Origin: Bacteroidota bacterium
Lineage (GTDB): Bacteria; Bacteroidota; Bacteroidia; Chitinophagales; Chitinophagaceae
Reading direction: 5' to 3'
Assembly (NCBI GenBank): GCA_023436425.1
Contig: JAEZJD010000224.1
Location: forward strand, 1-13,570
DNA: 13,570 nucleotides
Shown: piece after piece, positions 6,669-13,570 of the stretch
Layout: each line of letters begins with the position of its first letter
How positions within the stretch are numbered: the first letter of the stretch is position 1
Position numbers and translations under genes: made by a program
Notes under the pieces: generated by a model
What the model was told of the DNA's origin: nothing
Database searches by the model: none
What the model saw: the letters and a program-made list of their open reading frames with translations, nothing else

Positions 6669-7172
6669 ATGAGTGCAGAAAAAGAAGCTTTCCTGAAGAA
6701 CAGGCTTGTTCCGCTGCTCCGCCAGATTCCCACAGAAACCCGGCCGGCATGGGGCAAAATGACTTTCCAGCAGATGATTGAACACTATACCGATTCTGTT
6801 CGCATTGCATCAGGAAAAATAACAGTACCGGAAGTAGTCACTCCCGAAGATCAGCTTCCAAAGTATCAACAATTTTTGATGAGCGATAAACCGTTTCGCG
6901 AAAACACGCTTAATCCACTTATGCCTGCAACTCCTGCTCCCGTGAGGAATAAAAGCGTGGAAGACGCTTTGGTTGAATTGCAAAGTGAAATTGATCGTTT
7001 CTTTTCTGCTTTCGAAGCAAACGAACATTTGATAACACTTAATCCCTTTTTTGGCGAGTTGAATTACCAGATGAACGTGCAGTTGCTACACAAGCATGCA
7101 ATTCACCACCTCCGTCAGTTTGGAGTAGAAGTGGAGATGAGTAATAACAGTATTAGCGAAAGCGCAAACTAA
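6669..7172 (+). CDS. DUF1569 / DinB-like four-helix protein
   Basis: The 167-residue product has the hallmark patterns of the DUF1569 (DinB-related) family: RPAWGKMTFQQMIEHYTDS at 25-43 and HPFFG-like sequence LNPFFGEL, then the C-terminal helix LLHKHAIHHLRQFG. His39 together with His143 and one of His146/His147 could form the three-histidine metal site of the DinB fold. There is no signal peptide or membrane segment, so it is cytoplasmic. The reaction is unknown: relatives in the wider DinB superfamily include thiol-dependent transferases, but nothing here shows the substrate. It starts 30 bases after adk and ends 35 bases before paaZ on the same strand, so it may act with PaaZ or simply share a transcript. 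The family assignment comes from pattern recognition and is fairly good; the function is open. Confidence 0.78.
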   Translation: MSAEKEAFLKNRLVPLLRQIPTETRPAWGKMTFQQMIEHYTDSVRIASGKITVPEVVTPEDQLPKYQQFLMSDKPFRENTLNPLMPATPAPVRNKSVEDALVELQSEIDRFFSAFEANEHLITLNPFFGELNYQMNVQLLHKHAIHHLRQFGVEVEMSNNSISESAN

Positions 7173-7207
7173 GAAATTGAACCATATCCTTGAAACGATT
7201 GTGAACA

Positions 7208-9265
7208 ATGACAACGAACAAACTAGAAAACTACGTAACAGGTAAATGGATAATGGGCGATGGTGAAGGACAACAGCTGTTTGACGCTGTTACAGGTGAC
7301 ACGATTGCTGCCGCAACCACAAAGGGGCTCGATTTTGCATCAATTCTGCAATATGGACGTGAGGTCGGAAATCCTGCTCTTCGAAAGTTAACTTTTCACG
7401 AAAGGGGCAGAATGCTTAAAGCGCTAGCATCTTATTTACTCGAAAAAAAGGAATCATTCTACCGGGTAAGTTACCACACGGGTGCCACGAAGGCCGACAG
7501 CTGGATAGATATTGTCGGAGGCATCGGAAATTTATTTGCCAATGCCTCGCTGCGGCGCCAGTTTCCAGATCTTTCGTATTGCACGGATGGGGATCCGGTT
7601 TCTCTAAGCAAGGCAGGAAATTTTGTTGGGCACCACCTGCTCGTTCCAAAAGAAGGTGTGGCTGTTCATATCAATGCGTACAACTTCCCGGTTTGGGGTA
7701 TGCTGGAAAAATGTGCGGTCAACTGGCTTGCAGGCGTGCCCGCCGTGGTGAAGCCCGCCACCATAACATCGTATCTCACAGAAGCAGTGGTGAAAGAAAT
7801 AATTGCTTCCGGCATTTTACCCGAAGGCGCTTTGCAATTGATCTGCGGCAGCGCAGGCGACATTCTTGATCATGTAACTGCGCAGGATGTAGTCACCTTC
7901 ACCGGTTCGAAATCTACAGGACTGATGTTGAAATCGCACAAAAGAATTTTAGAAGAAAGTGTACCATTCAACATGGAAGCCGATTCGCTCAACGCAATAG
8001 TGCTCGGCAATGATGTTGATCCTCTGTCACCAGAGTGGGACATATTTATAAAAGAGGTGCGCAAAGAAATGACTGTGAAAGCCGGGCAAAAGTGTACAGC
8101 TATCCGCAGAATTTTCGTTCCCGAGCATCTGCTTCAAGATGCCTGCATAGCACTGGGAAAGTCTCTTGCTCAAACAACTATCGGCAATCCAATGAATGAG
8201 AAAGTGCGCATGGGATCGATGGCGAGCACCGGACAGAGAGACGAGGTGAAGCAAAATGTGCAGCGGCTACTCGCATCCTCGCAAATTATGTATGGTTCTC
8301 TGGACAGTGTGGAGGTGGTAGACGCAGACGCACAAAAAGGAGCATTTCTTTCGCCTTTACTACTTCTTAATGCTGCGCCTTTTCAAAGCGAAGCTGTACA
8401 CGAAATCGAATGCTTTGGTCCTGTGAGCACAATAATGCCGTATAAAGATTTGAATGATGCCATACTGCTCTCAAAAAAAGGCAAGGGTTCATTGTGCTGC
8501 TCTATTGTAACCAATGATGACAAAATTGCCACTGAATTCGTGGTTGGTGCTGCAACGCATCATGGACGCATTCTTGTGCTGAACCGTGAAAATGCAAAGG
8601 AAAGTACCGGTCATGGTTCGCCGCTGCCAATGCTTGTGCACGGCGGCCCGGGACGAGCCGGCGGTGGCGAAGAAATGGGCGGCACCCGGGGTGTAAAGCA
8701 TTACATGCAGCGGGTAGCCATTCAGGCAACGCCGACTACGATGACGGCCATCACACGTCAGTATCAGCCAAATGCAAAGGGAATTGAAACGAACATTCAT
8801 CCGTTTAGAAAGTATTTCGAAGAACTTCAAATTGGTGAACAGATCATCACACAGAAAAGAAAAATTAGCAGCGAAGACATTGATGCTTTCGCGGATTTAA
8901 GCGGCGATCACTTTTATGCACATAAACAAGACACAAACTTTTCAGGTACCATGTTCGACCGGCAAGTGGCGCACGGTTATTTCATTTTAAGTGCTGCCGC
9001 TGGACTGTTTGTTGATGGCAGCGACCTCGGACCTGTTCTTTTGAATTACGGAATTGATGAATTGCGATTCACGAAACCGGTTTACCCCGGTTCAGAACTG
9101 CACGTGAGATTTACATGCAGGGAAAAATTGCCGCAAGATCCAAAAGATGAAAATGATATACCGAAAGGTATCGTAAAATGGCTTGTAGAAATTTTAGATG
9201 AAACAAACGAACATGTGGGCATAGGAACCATTCTGACGATGGTGGCAAAAAAGAATTCTAATTAA
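7208..9265 (+). CDS. paaZ: Bifunctional PaaZ: oxepin-CoA hydrolase / 3-oxo-5,6-dehydrosuberyl-CoA semialdehyde dehydrogenase
   Basis: PaaZ opens the oxepin-CoA ring in aerobic phenylacetate breakdown (hydratase domain) and oxidises the resulting semialdehyde with NADP (aldehyde dehydrogenase domain). At 685 residues it matches E. coli PaaZ (681). The N-terminal ALDH domain (about 5-520) keeps the oxyanion Asn159, the general base Glu257 (MEADSLN) and nucleophile Cys296 (GQKCTAIRR). The C-terminal MaoC hot-dog domain (about 530-680) keeps Asp567 and His572 in SGDHFYAH, followed by VAHGYFILSAAAGLF. Both active sites are intact. No other phenylacetate genes (paaABCDE, G, H, J or K) are in the window, so either they lie elsewhere or it serves another CoA-bound aldehyde. 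It follows the DUF1569 gene by 35 bases and runs convergent to xthA. Confidence 0.95.
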   Translation: MTTNKLENYVTGKWIMGDGEGQQLFDAVTGDTIAAATTKGLDFASILQYGREVGNPALRKLTFHERGRMLKALASYLLEKKESFYRVSYHTGATKADSWIDIVGGIGNLFANASLRRQFPDLSYCTDGDPVSLSKAGNFVGHHLLVPKEGVAVHINAYNFPVWGMLEKCAVNWLAGVPAVVKPATITSYLTEAVVKEIIASGILPEGALQLICGSAGDILDHVTAQDVVTFTGSKSTGLMLKSHKRILEESVPFNMEADSLNAIVLGNDVDPLSPEWDIFIKEVRKEMTVKAGQKCTAIRRIFVPEHLLQDACIALGKSLAQTTIGNPMNEKVRMGSMASTGQRDEVKQNVQRLLASSQIMYGSLDSVEVVDADAQKGAFLSPLLLLNAAPFQSEAVHEIECFGPVSTIMPYKDLNDAILLSKKGKGSLCCSIVTNDDKIATEFVVGAATHHGRILVLNRENAKESTGHGSPLPMLVHGGPGRAGGGEEMGGTRGVKHYMQRVAIQATPTTMTAITRQYQPNAKGIETNIHPFRKYFEELQIGEQIITQKRKISSEDIDAFADLSGDHFYAHKQDTNFSGTMFDRQVAHGYFILSAAAGLFVDGSDLGPVLLNYGIDELRFTKPVYPGSELHVRFTCREKLPQDPKDENDIPKGIVKWLVEILDETNEHVGIGTILTMVAKKNSN

Positions 9266-9284
9266 TTTGTGCAGAGTGCAAATT
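9264..9284. other. Small inverted repeat between convergent paaZ and xthA
   Basis: AATTTG at 9264-9269 and its exact complement CAAATT at 9279-9284 flank a 9-base centre. It begins within the paaZ stop codon and falls in the 34-base gap before the xthA stop. There is no strong T-run on either side, so it would be at most a weak or Rho-assisted end for the two converging transcripts. Confidence 0.3.
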
Positions 9285-9299
9285 CAGAAGTGGAAAGAA

Positions 9300-10073
9300 T
9301 CAATCTTGCAACTCGATCCAAACCGGCGCATGATCGCTGCTCTTCTCCCAGCCACGCACGTACTTGTCAACTCCTGCAGACTTCAATCGCTTTGATACAG
9401 ATGTACTCAACAGAAAGTGATCGATACGTAGTCCGGCATTCCGCTCAAAAGCATTCCGGAAATAATCCCAAAATGTGTAAATCGTTTCATCCGGATAAAG
9501 TTTTCGGATCGCATCTGTCCAACCCTGATCAACTAATTTCTTAAACGCTTCCCGCACCTCTGGTCTGAAGAGAGCATCTTTCACCCAGCGTTCAGGCTTG
9601 TACACATCGCGTTCAGTCGGCATCACGTTGTAATCTCCCGTGAGCACCACCGGCTGTTTTGAATGGAGCAATTCAGCTGCGTGTGCTGTTAATCTCTCAA
9701 ACCAGCGCAGCTTGTAATCAAACTTTGGTCCGGGTGCGGGATTGCCGTTAGGCAAATAAAGGCAACCGACCACTATTCCATCTACTTCCGCTTCGATATA
9801 TCTGCTATGCTCATCAGAGTCATCGCCCGGCAGCACTCTGCGTCGCTCGGCCGGTTTGCTGTTGTTTGACAAAATAGCCACTCCATTCCAACTCTTTTGG
9901 CCGTGCCAAATGGCATGATAGCCTGCATCTTCAATAGCCGCAAGGGGAAACTTTTCCTGTGGCGCTTTCAATTCCTGCAGGCATGCCACGTCGGGTTTAG
10001 ATTCATGCAACCACTTAAGCAGCACGGGCAGCCTGCCGTTTATGCCATTTACATTGTATGTCGCGATTTTCAT
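9300..10073 (-). CDS. xthA: Exodeoxyribonuclease III family AP endonuclease
   Basis: Exonuclease III cuts DNA at abasic sites and removes 3' blocking groups in base-excision repair. Counting from the ATG at 10073 the protein has 257 residues (E. coli 268). Active-site segments are all present: KIATYNVNGINGR at 2-14 (Asn7), LQELK with metal-binding Glu34, YLPNG near 106-110, TGDYNV with Asp147 and Asn149, GLRIDHFL, and SSDHAPVW with Asp247 and His248. A GTG two codons upstream (10079) could also serve as start; I prefer the ATG because it begins exactly at the conserved first strand. The protein is cytoplasmic. It is divergent from the outer-membrane barrel gene with a 124-base region between, and converges on paaZ. 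Within the family a broader 3'-phosphatase or RNase H activity cannot be excluded. Confidence 0.93.
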   Translation of the reverse strand: MKIATYNVNGINGRLPVLLKWLHESKPDVACLQELKAPQEKFPLAAIEDAGYHAIWHGQKSWNGVAILSNNSKPAERRRVLPGDDSDEHSRYIEAEVDGIVVGCLYLPNGNPAPGPKFDYKLRWFERLTAHAAELLHSKQPVVLTGDYNVMPTERDVYKPERWVKDALFRPEVREAFKKLVDQGWTDAIRKLYPDETIYTFWDYFRNAFERNAGLRIDHFLLSTSVSKRLKSAGVDKYVRGWEKSSDHAPVWIELQD

Positions 10074-10152
10074 CGACACTAAGATAGATTCAATTGACGT
10101 AGTTGATAAAGTTTTGTCCGTTCAAAAAGGCTGTTCGTGTAACATTTTTTAT

Positions 10153-10178
10153 TTGGCTGCGACCAATTTATACGTTTG
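10153..10178 (+). promoter_or_regulatory. Possible promoter of the outer-membrane barrel gene
   Basis: A perfect TAnnTTTG (TACGTTTG) lies at 10171-10178. The nearest upstream TTG (10153-10155) is 15 bases away, a little short for the usual 17-23. Transcription would begin near 10183, leaving a leader of about 15 bases before the ATG at 10198. Another -7-like element, TTTATTTG at 10148-10155, matches 7 of 8 when only the fixed bases count, but has no well-spaced -33 box. Confidence 0.4.
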
Positions 10179-10197
10179 CTCATCCAAAAAGACAATC

Positions 10198-12660
10198 ATG
10201 AAACTTGTACTTACTTTTTTGTTTTCAATCATATTCTTTGCAGCACAGGCACAAACGATCAAAGGGGCAATAAAAGATGCAGAGGGTAATCCCGTTGCAT
10301 CTACAACAGTCAGCTTAATAAAAGCTAGCGACTCCTCAGTGATAAAACTGGCAGTTGCTGCAGCTAATGGAACGTACACTTTTTCCGGAATAGCGCAGGG
10401 TAACTATCGCATTGGCGTATCACACGTCGGCTTTTTGCCTGCGGTTTCTGCCCCTTTCACTCTCGCTGATGCTGATGTGAATGTACCTGCTTTGCAATTG
10501 ACCAAACCGCAAAGCAACATGCAAGACGTGGTGGTTACAGCACGTAAACCGCTGGTGGAAGTAAAAGCAGACAAAACGATTTTGAATGTAGAAGGCACTA
10601 TCAATGAAGCTGGTAATGACGCCCTGGAATTGTTGAGAAGATCTCCCGGTGTGCAGGTTGATAAAGATGATAATCTATCATTGGCAGGCAAAAATGGTGT
10701 GCAGGTGTACATCGACAACAGACCATCGCCTCTTTCAGGGCAAGATCTCGCGAACTATTTAAAGTCGCTGCAATCATCGCAAATAGAAGCGATCGAAATC
10801 ATTACCAATCCTTCAGCCAAGTATGACGCAGCAGGAAACGCAGGCATCATCAATATTCGCTTGAAAAGAAACAAGGCATTTGGCACCAATGGTTCAGCAA
10901 CTGCGGGATGGCAGGTGGGAAAAACCGCTCGCTATAATGGCAGCCTCAATCTCAATCACAGAAACAAGAACATTAACGTTTACGGAACCTACAGCTCTAA
11001 CTTCGGAACCTTCACCAATTCCGGAAATAATTACCGCTCCGTTGGCAACGAAGTTTTTGAAGGTCCGAGTTTTACGGAGTACAAACCACAAAGCCAAAGC
11101 TTCAAAATAGGAATGGATTACACAATTAACAAACAATCGAGCATTGGCGCGATTGTAAATGGAATGATTACTAATCCGGAAGTACAGACATCAAACACAA
11201 CAAAAATTATTCAAAAGAATACGAACACAGTGGTGAGCATATTAGAAGCGGCAAACACGAGTGATCTGAAAAGAGATAATTACAACATTAATCTTAATTA
11301 CAACTTTACGGGCAGCGGCACTGATGGAAAAAGTCTTGTGATCAACGCCGATAAAGGATATTTCAATAATAACAATGATCAGTATCAGCCGAATTATTAT
11401 TACGATGCAACAGGCACTGTGCCACTTCGCAGCCTGATTTACCACATGTTGTCACCAACTGAAATTGACATCTACTCATCCAAAGTGGATTATGAGCAAA
11501 AGCTTGGAAAGGGTAAACTTGGCATAGGTGGAAAAATTGCTTTCGTGAATACTGATAATGACTTTCGCCGCTTCAATGTTGTTAACGGTTCCGAAGAGCT
11601 GGACCGCGACAGAAGCAACATTTTTGGTTATAAAGAAACCATCGGCGCCGGATACGTGAATTACAATCGCCCTTTCAAGGGTATAACGCTTCAATTAGGC
11701 CTGCGGGTTGAGAATACCGTTTCAAGCGGAAATTCAACAGGACAGAAAAAAGTGGGCAGTGAATACAAGCCCGTTGACACATCATTTACCAGAAACTATG
11801 TTGATGCATTTCCGAGTGCTGCCATTTCGTTCAGCAAAAATCCTATGAGCATGTGGAGCCTGAGTTACAGCCGCCGCATTGATCGTCCCAGCTACCAGGA
11901 TTTAAATCCATTTGAATTTAAAATGGATGAATACACAACAGCAAAAGGGAACACTGATCTCAGACCGCAGTACACAAATAGTTTTGCGCTGAGCAACACC
12001 TATAAGTTCAAGCTGACAACATCCTTAAACTATAGTCATGTAAGTAATTTGTTTACGCAACTGGTCGATACCGCAGAAGTAAACAAGGCAATAATTACGA
12101 AACGGAATTTAGCTAAACAAGATGTAATCAGTGCATCAATCAGCTATCCCTTCAACAGGAAAGCACTTACGATATTCGCAAATGTTACGGGCAATTATTC
12201 CATGTACAAAGCCAACTTTGGAAATGGTAGAAATATTGACCTGAATGCTTTTGGATTAACAGCCGTAACACAAGCCAGCTATAAGTTTGCGAAAACCTGG
12301 ACTGCAGAAGGCGTCTTCTTTTACAACGCTCCAACTATTTACCAGGGCACATTCAAGGCACAATCGATGTGGATGTTTGAACCCGGCGTGCAGAAGCAAC
12401 TTTTTGGTGGTAAAGGAAATTTGAAGGCATCTGTTGGAGATGTGTTTAAGAGCATACAGTTTAAAGCTACTTCCGATTTTGCGGGACAGGTAATGAGATT
12501 CAACGCCGTTCCCGAAACGAGGATGTTCAAACTGAATTTCACTTATCGCTTCGGAAGTGCAACGGTAAAAGCAGCGAAACAAAAACTGTCCGGAGCTGAA
12601 GACGAGCTGAAAAGAGCGCAATCGGATGCAGGTGGTGGTATTGGTCCCGTTAAACAATAA
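10198..12660 (+). CDS. Outer-membrane beta-barrel protein with carboxypeptidase-regulatory-like domain (TonB-receptor-like)
   Basis: The 820-residue protein has a signal peptide at 1-19 (ending FFAAQAQ), a carboxypeptidase-D regulatory-like immunoglobulin fold at about 20-105 (TIKGAIKDAEGNPV at its start), a plug-like domain at about 113-220 (VVVTARKPLVEVKADKT, then VQVYIDNRPSPLSG and IEIITNPSAKYDAAGNAGIINI) and a barrel domain of alternating aromatic strands to about 790 of the OMP_b-brl_3 type. After the last strand (MFKLNFTYRFG) comes a charged tail of about 30 residues, which is common in this family. The open frame extends 52 codons upstream of 10198, but those codons overlap the 5' end of xthA and do not resemble a signal peptide, so ATG 10198 is the start. 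Substrate is unknown: peptide, metal or glycan uptake are all possible, and no SusD-like partner is present. A histidine kinase gene begins 12 bases after the stop. Confidence 0.9.
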   Translation: MKLVLTFLFSIIFFAAQAQTIKGAIKDAEGNPVASTTVSLIKASDSSVIKLAVAAANGTYTFSGIAQGNYRIGVSHVGFLPAVSAPFTLADADVNVPALQLTKPQSNMQDVVVTARKPLVEVKADKTILNVEGTINEAGNDALELLRRSPGVQVDKDDNLSLAGKNGVQVYIDNRPSPLSGQDLANYLKSLQSSQIEAIEIITNPSAKYDAAGNAGIINIRLKRNKAFGTNGSATAGWQVGKTARYNGSLNLNHRNKNINVYGTYSSNFGTFTNSGNNYRSVGNEVFEGPSFTEYKPQSQSFKIGMDYTINKQSSIGAIVNGMITNPEVQTSNTTKIIQKNTNTVVSILEAANTSDLKRDNYNINLNYNFTGSGTDGKSLVINADKGYFNNNNDQYQPNYYYDATGTVPLRSLIYHMLSPTEIDIYSSKVDYEQKLGKGKLGIGGKIAFVNTDNDFRRFNVVNGSEELDRDRSNIFGYKETIGAGYVNYNRPFKGITLQLGLRVENTVSSGNSTGQKKVGSEYKPVDTSFTRNYVDAFPSAAISFSKNPMSMWSLSYSRRIDRPSYQDLNPFEFKMDEYTTAKGNTDLRPQYTNSFALSNTYKFKLTTSLNYSHVSNLFTQLVDTAEVNKAIITKRNLAKQDVISASISYPFNRKALTIFANVTGNYSMYKANFGNGRNIDLNAFGLTAVTQASYKFAKTWTAEGVFFYNAPTIYQGTFKAQSMWMFEPGVQKQLFGGKGNLKASVGDVFKSIQFKATSDFAGQVMRFNAVPETRMFKLNFTYRFGSATVKAAKQKLSGAEDELKRAQSDAGGGIGPVKQ

Positions 12661-12672
12661 TGACAGAGAACC

Positions 12673-13570
12673 ATGATCATGAAAGATGCAAGGTTTCGTT
12701 TCTGGCGTGTTTTCTGGGTGTTGCTGGCGGTATATCTGTTATTTGCTACCCTTGGCATAATCATCATCACGGTTACGCCAAGCGCAACCACGGGTATCAC
12801 GTGGCATAAGTTTACCACCTGGATTTACCTGAGAGATCAATTAATTAGTTTCTGCTTCTCTCTTGTGTTTTATTATTTAACATTAAACAAATTCTACGAC
12901 CTCTTTAGCAAAAAGAGTACAGCTATTTCGTTCGTACCACCGGCTGTAATCTCCATCGTTGCGATTGGAATTTATCAGTTCTTATCATTCAAATTTCTGG
13001 CCTCAAGCCGAACCGATTCAATTAGAGTAAACAACAAGCCGGTTGGCGAGCTCACAACAGGTATACTCATCTTCGGTTTTTTGTTTACAGCCGTATTTTT
13101 TATCTGCGTGTCTTTGCTTGTTTCGTATCTGGTGTATCTCAGAGACGAGCGGAAGCAACGAAAAATTTTGGAAGAGCAAAAAATGCAACTAGAAGTTGAA
13201 AAGACTCAGGCTAATCTAAATTTTCTCAAAGCGCAGATAAACCCTCATTTTCTGCACAATACCTTAAACTTTTTATATGCTAAGGCGCTTCCGCTTTCTG
13301 CAGAACTGTCGGAAGGAATATTGACGCTGAGTGATATGATGCGTTATGCGTTAAGCGAAGGCAACACCAAAGACGGAAAGGCTCCGCTGAAGGATGAAAT
13401 AGAACATGTAAGAAACGTAATCAAGATTCAGCAATTGCGTTTTAATAACCAACTCAACGTGGAGTTTGAAGTAGAAGGCATTGTAAACGGAGCCACAATT
13501 ATCCCCTTTGTTTTAATTACCCTGGTTGAAAATGCGTTTAAACATGGTGATTTAAAAAGCACCGCAAATC
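12673..13570 (+). CDS. LytS/YehU-type sensor histidine kinase, partial (3' end outside window)
   Basis: 299 codons are visible. The N-terminal half has four hydrophobic segments (about 10-33, 54-71, 87-107 and 128-155) with hardly any extracytoplasmic loop. A coiled-coil-like stretch follows at about 157-182, then the His_kinase (LytS-type) phosphoacceptor box LKAQINPHFLHNTLN with His192. LVENAFKHG at 284-292 (Asn287) starts the ATP-binding N-box, just before the window ends. Such kinases in Bacteroidota usually signal to a LytTR response regulator, presumably encoded next, but that is outside the window. An in-frame TGA at 12661 limits the start to ATG 12673 or ATG 12679; the second has AGAGAA at a better distance. 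The gene begins only 12 bases after the barrel gene, so the two are probably cotranscribed. Confidence 0.9.
   Translation, partial: MIMKDARFRFWRVFWVLLAVYLLFATLGIIIITVTPSATTGITWHKFTTWIYLRDQLISFCFSLVFYYLTLNKFYDLFSKKSTAISFVPPAVISIVAIGIYQFLSFKFLASSRTDSIRVNNKPVGELTTGILIFGFLFTAVFFICVSLLVSYLVYLRDERKQRKILEEQKMQLEVEKTQANLNFLKAQINPHFLHNTLNFLYAKALPLSAELSEGILTLSDMMRYALSEGNTKDGKAPLKDEIEHVRNVIKIQQLRFNNQLNVEFEVEGIVNGATIIPFVLITLVENAFKHGDLKSTAN

Noticed and set aside
9269..9544. 91-codon + strand open frame after paaZ
   Set aside because: It is antisense to the conserved C-terminal part of xthA and has no recognisable features.
10042..10197. Upstream extension of the outer-membrane barrel gene (872-codon version)
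   Set aside because: It overlaps the xthA 5' end and the promoter-like element, and the signal peptide begins at the ATG at 10198.

Overview
The window comes from the chromosome of a member of the Bacteroidota, most likely a Chitinophagaceae-like bacterium. The protein sequences look like that phylum: an outer-membrane barrel with a carboxypeptidase-regulatory-like N-terminal domain, a LytS/YehU-type histidine kinase, signal peptides ending in short Gln-terminated motifs, and Bacteroidota-style promoter elements (TTG, a spacer, then TAnnTTTG). Clear Shine-Dalgarno sequences are absent. No rRNA, tRNA, CRISPR array, insertion sequence or phage gene was seen, and the window is densely coding. 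No gap exceeds 300 bases.

Left part (1-3780, + strand): the C-terminal 280 codons of transcription terminator Rho; a small threonine-rich lipoprotein of unknown function, closed by a strong intrinsic terminator; then a two-gene selenium unit. In this unit mnmH (tRNA 2-selenouridine synthase) overlaps selD (selenophosphate synthetase) by 8 bases. SelD makes selenophosphate from selenide and ATP, and MnmH uses it to replace sulfur by selenium at the wobble uridine of some tRNAs, so the pair is a donor-consumer module.

Middle (3773-7172): a − strand pair, msrB (secreted methionine-R-sulfoxide reductase) followed 28 bases later by a secreted beta-lactamase-fold serine hydrolase. The 3' end of the hydrolase overlaps selD tail to tail by 8 bases. 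msrB diverges from adk (adenylate kinase). The 150-base region between them holds a near-perfect Bacteroidota promoter for adk and four direct-repeat elements of the form TTACA...GCA. Downstream of adk, on the same strand, lie a DUF1569/DinB-like protein and paaZ.

Right part (7208-13570): paaZ encodes a complete aldehyde dehydrogenase/MaoC-hydratase fusion of the phenylacetyl-CoA pathway, convergent with xthA (exonuclease III family). xthA is divergent from an outer-membrane beta-barrel protein. Only 12 bases after the barrel gene begins a LytS-type membrane histidine kinase, cut by the window end.

Most genes belong to known families. I did not find a clearly new multi-gene system. The items most worth a second look are the selD/mnmH module, the orphan lipoprotein family, the TTACA...GCA repeats between msrB and adk, the DUF1569-paaZ pairing, the C-terminal domain of the serine hydrolase, and the barrel-kinase pairing.
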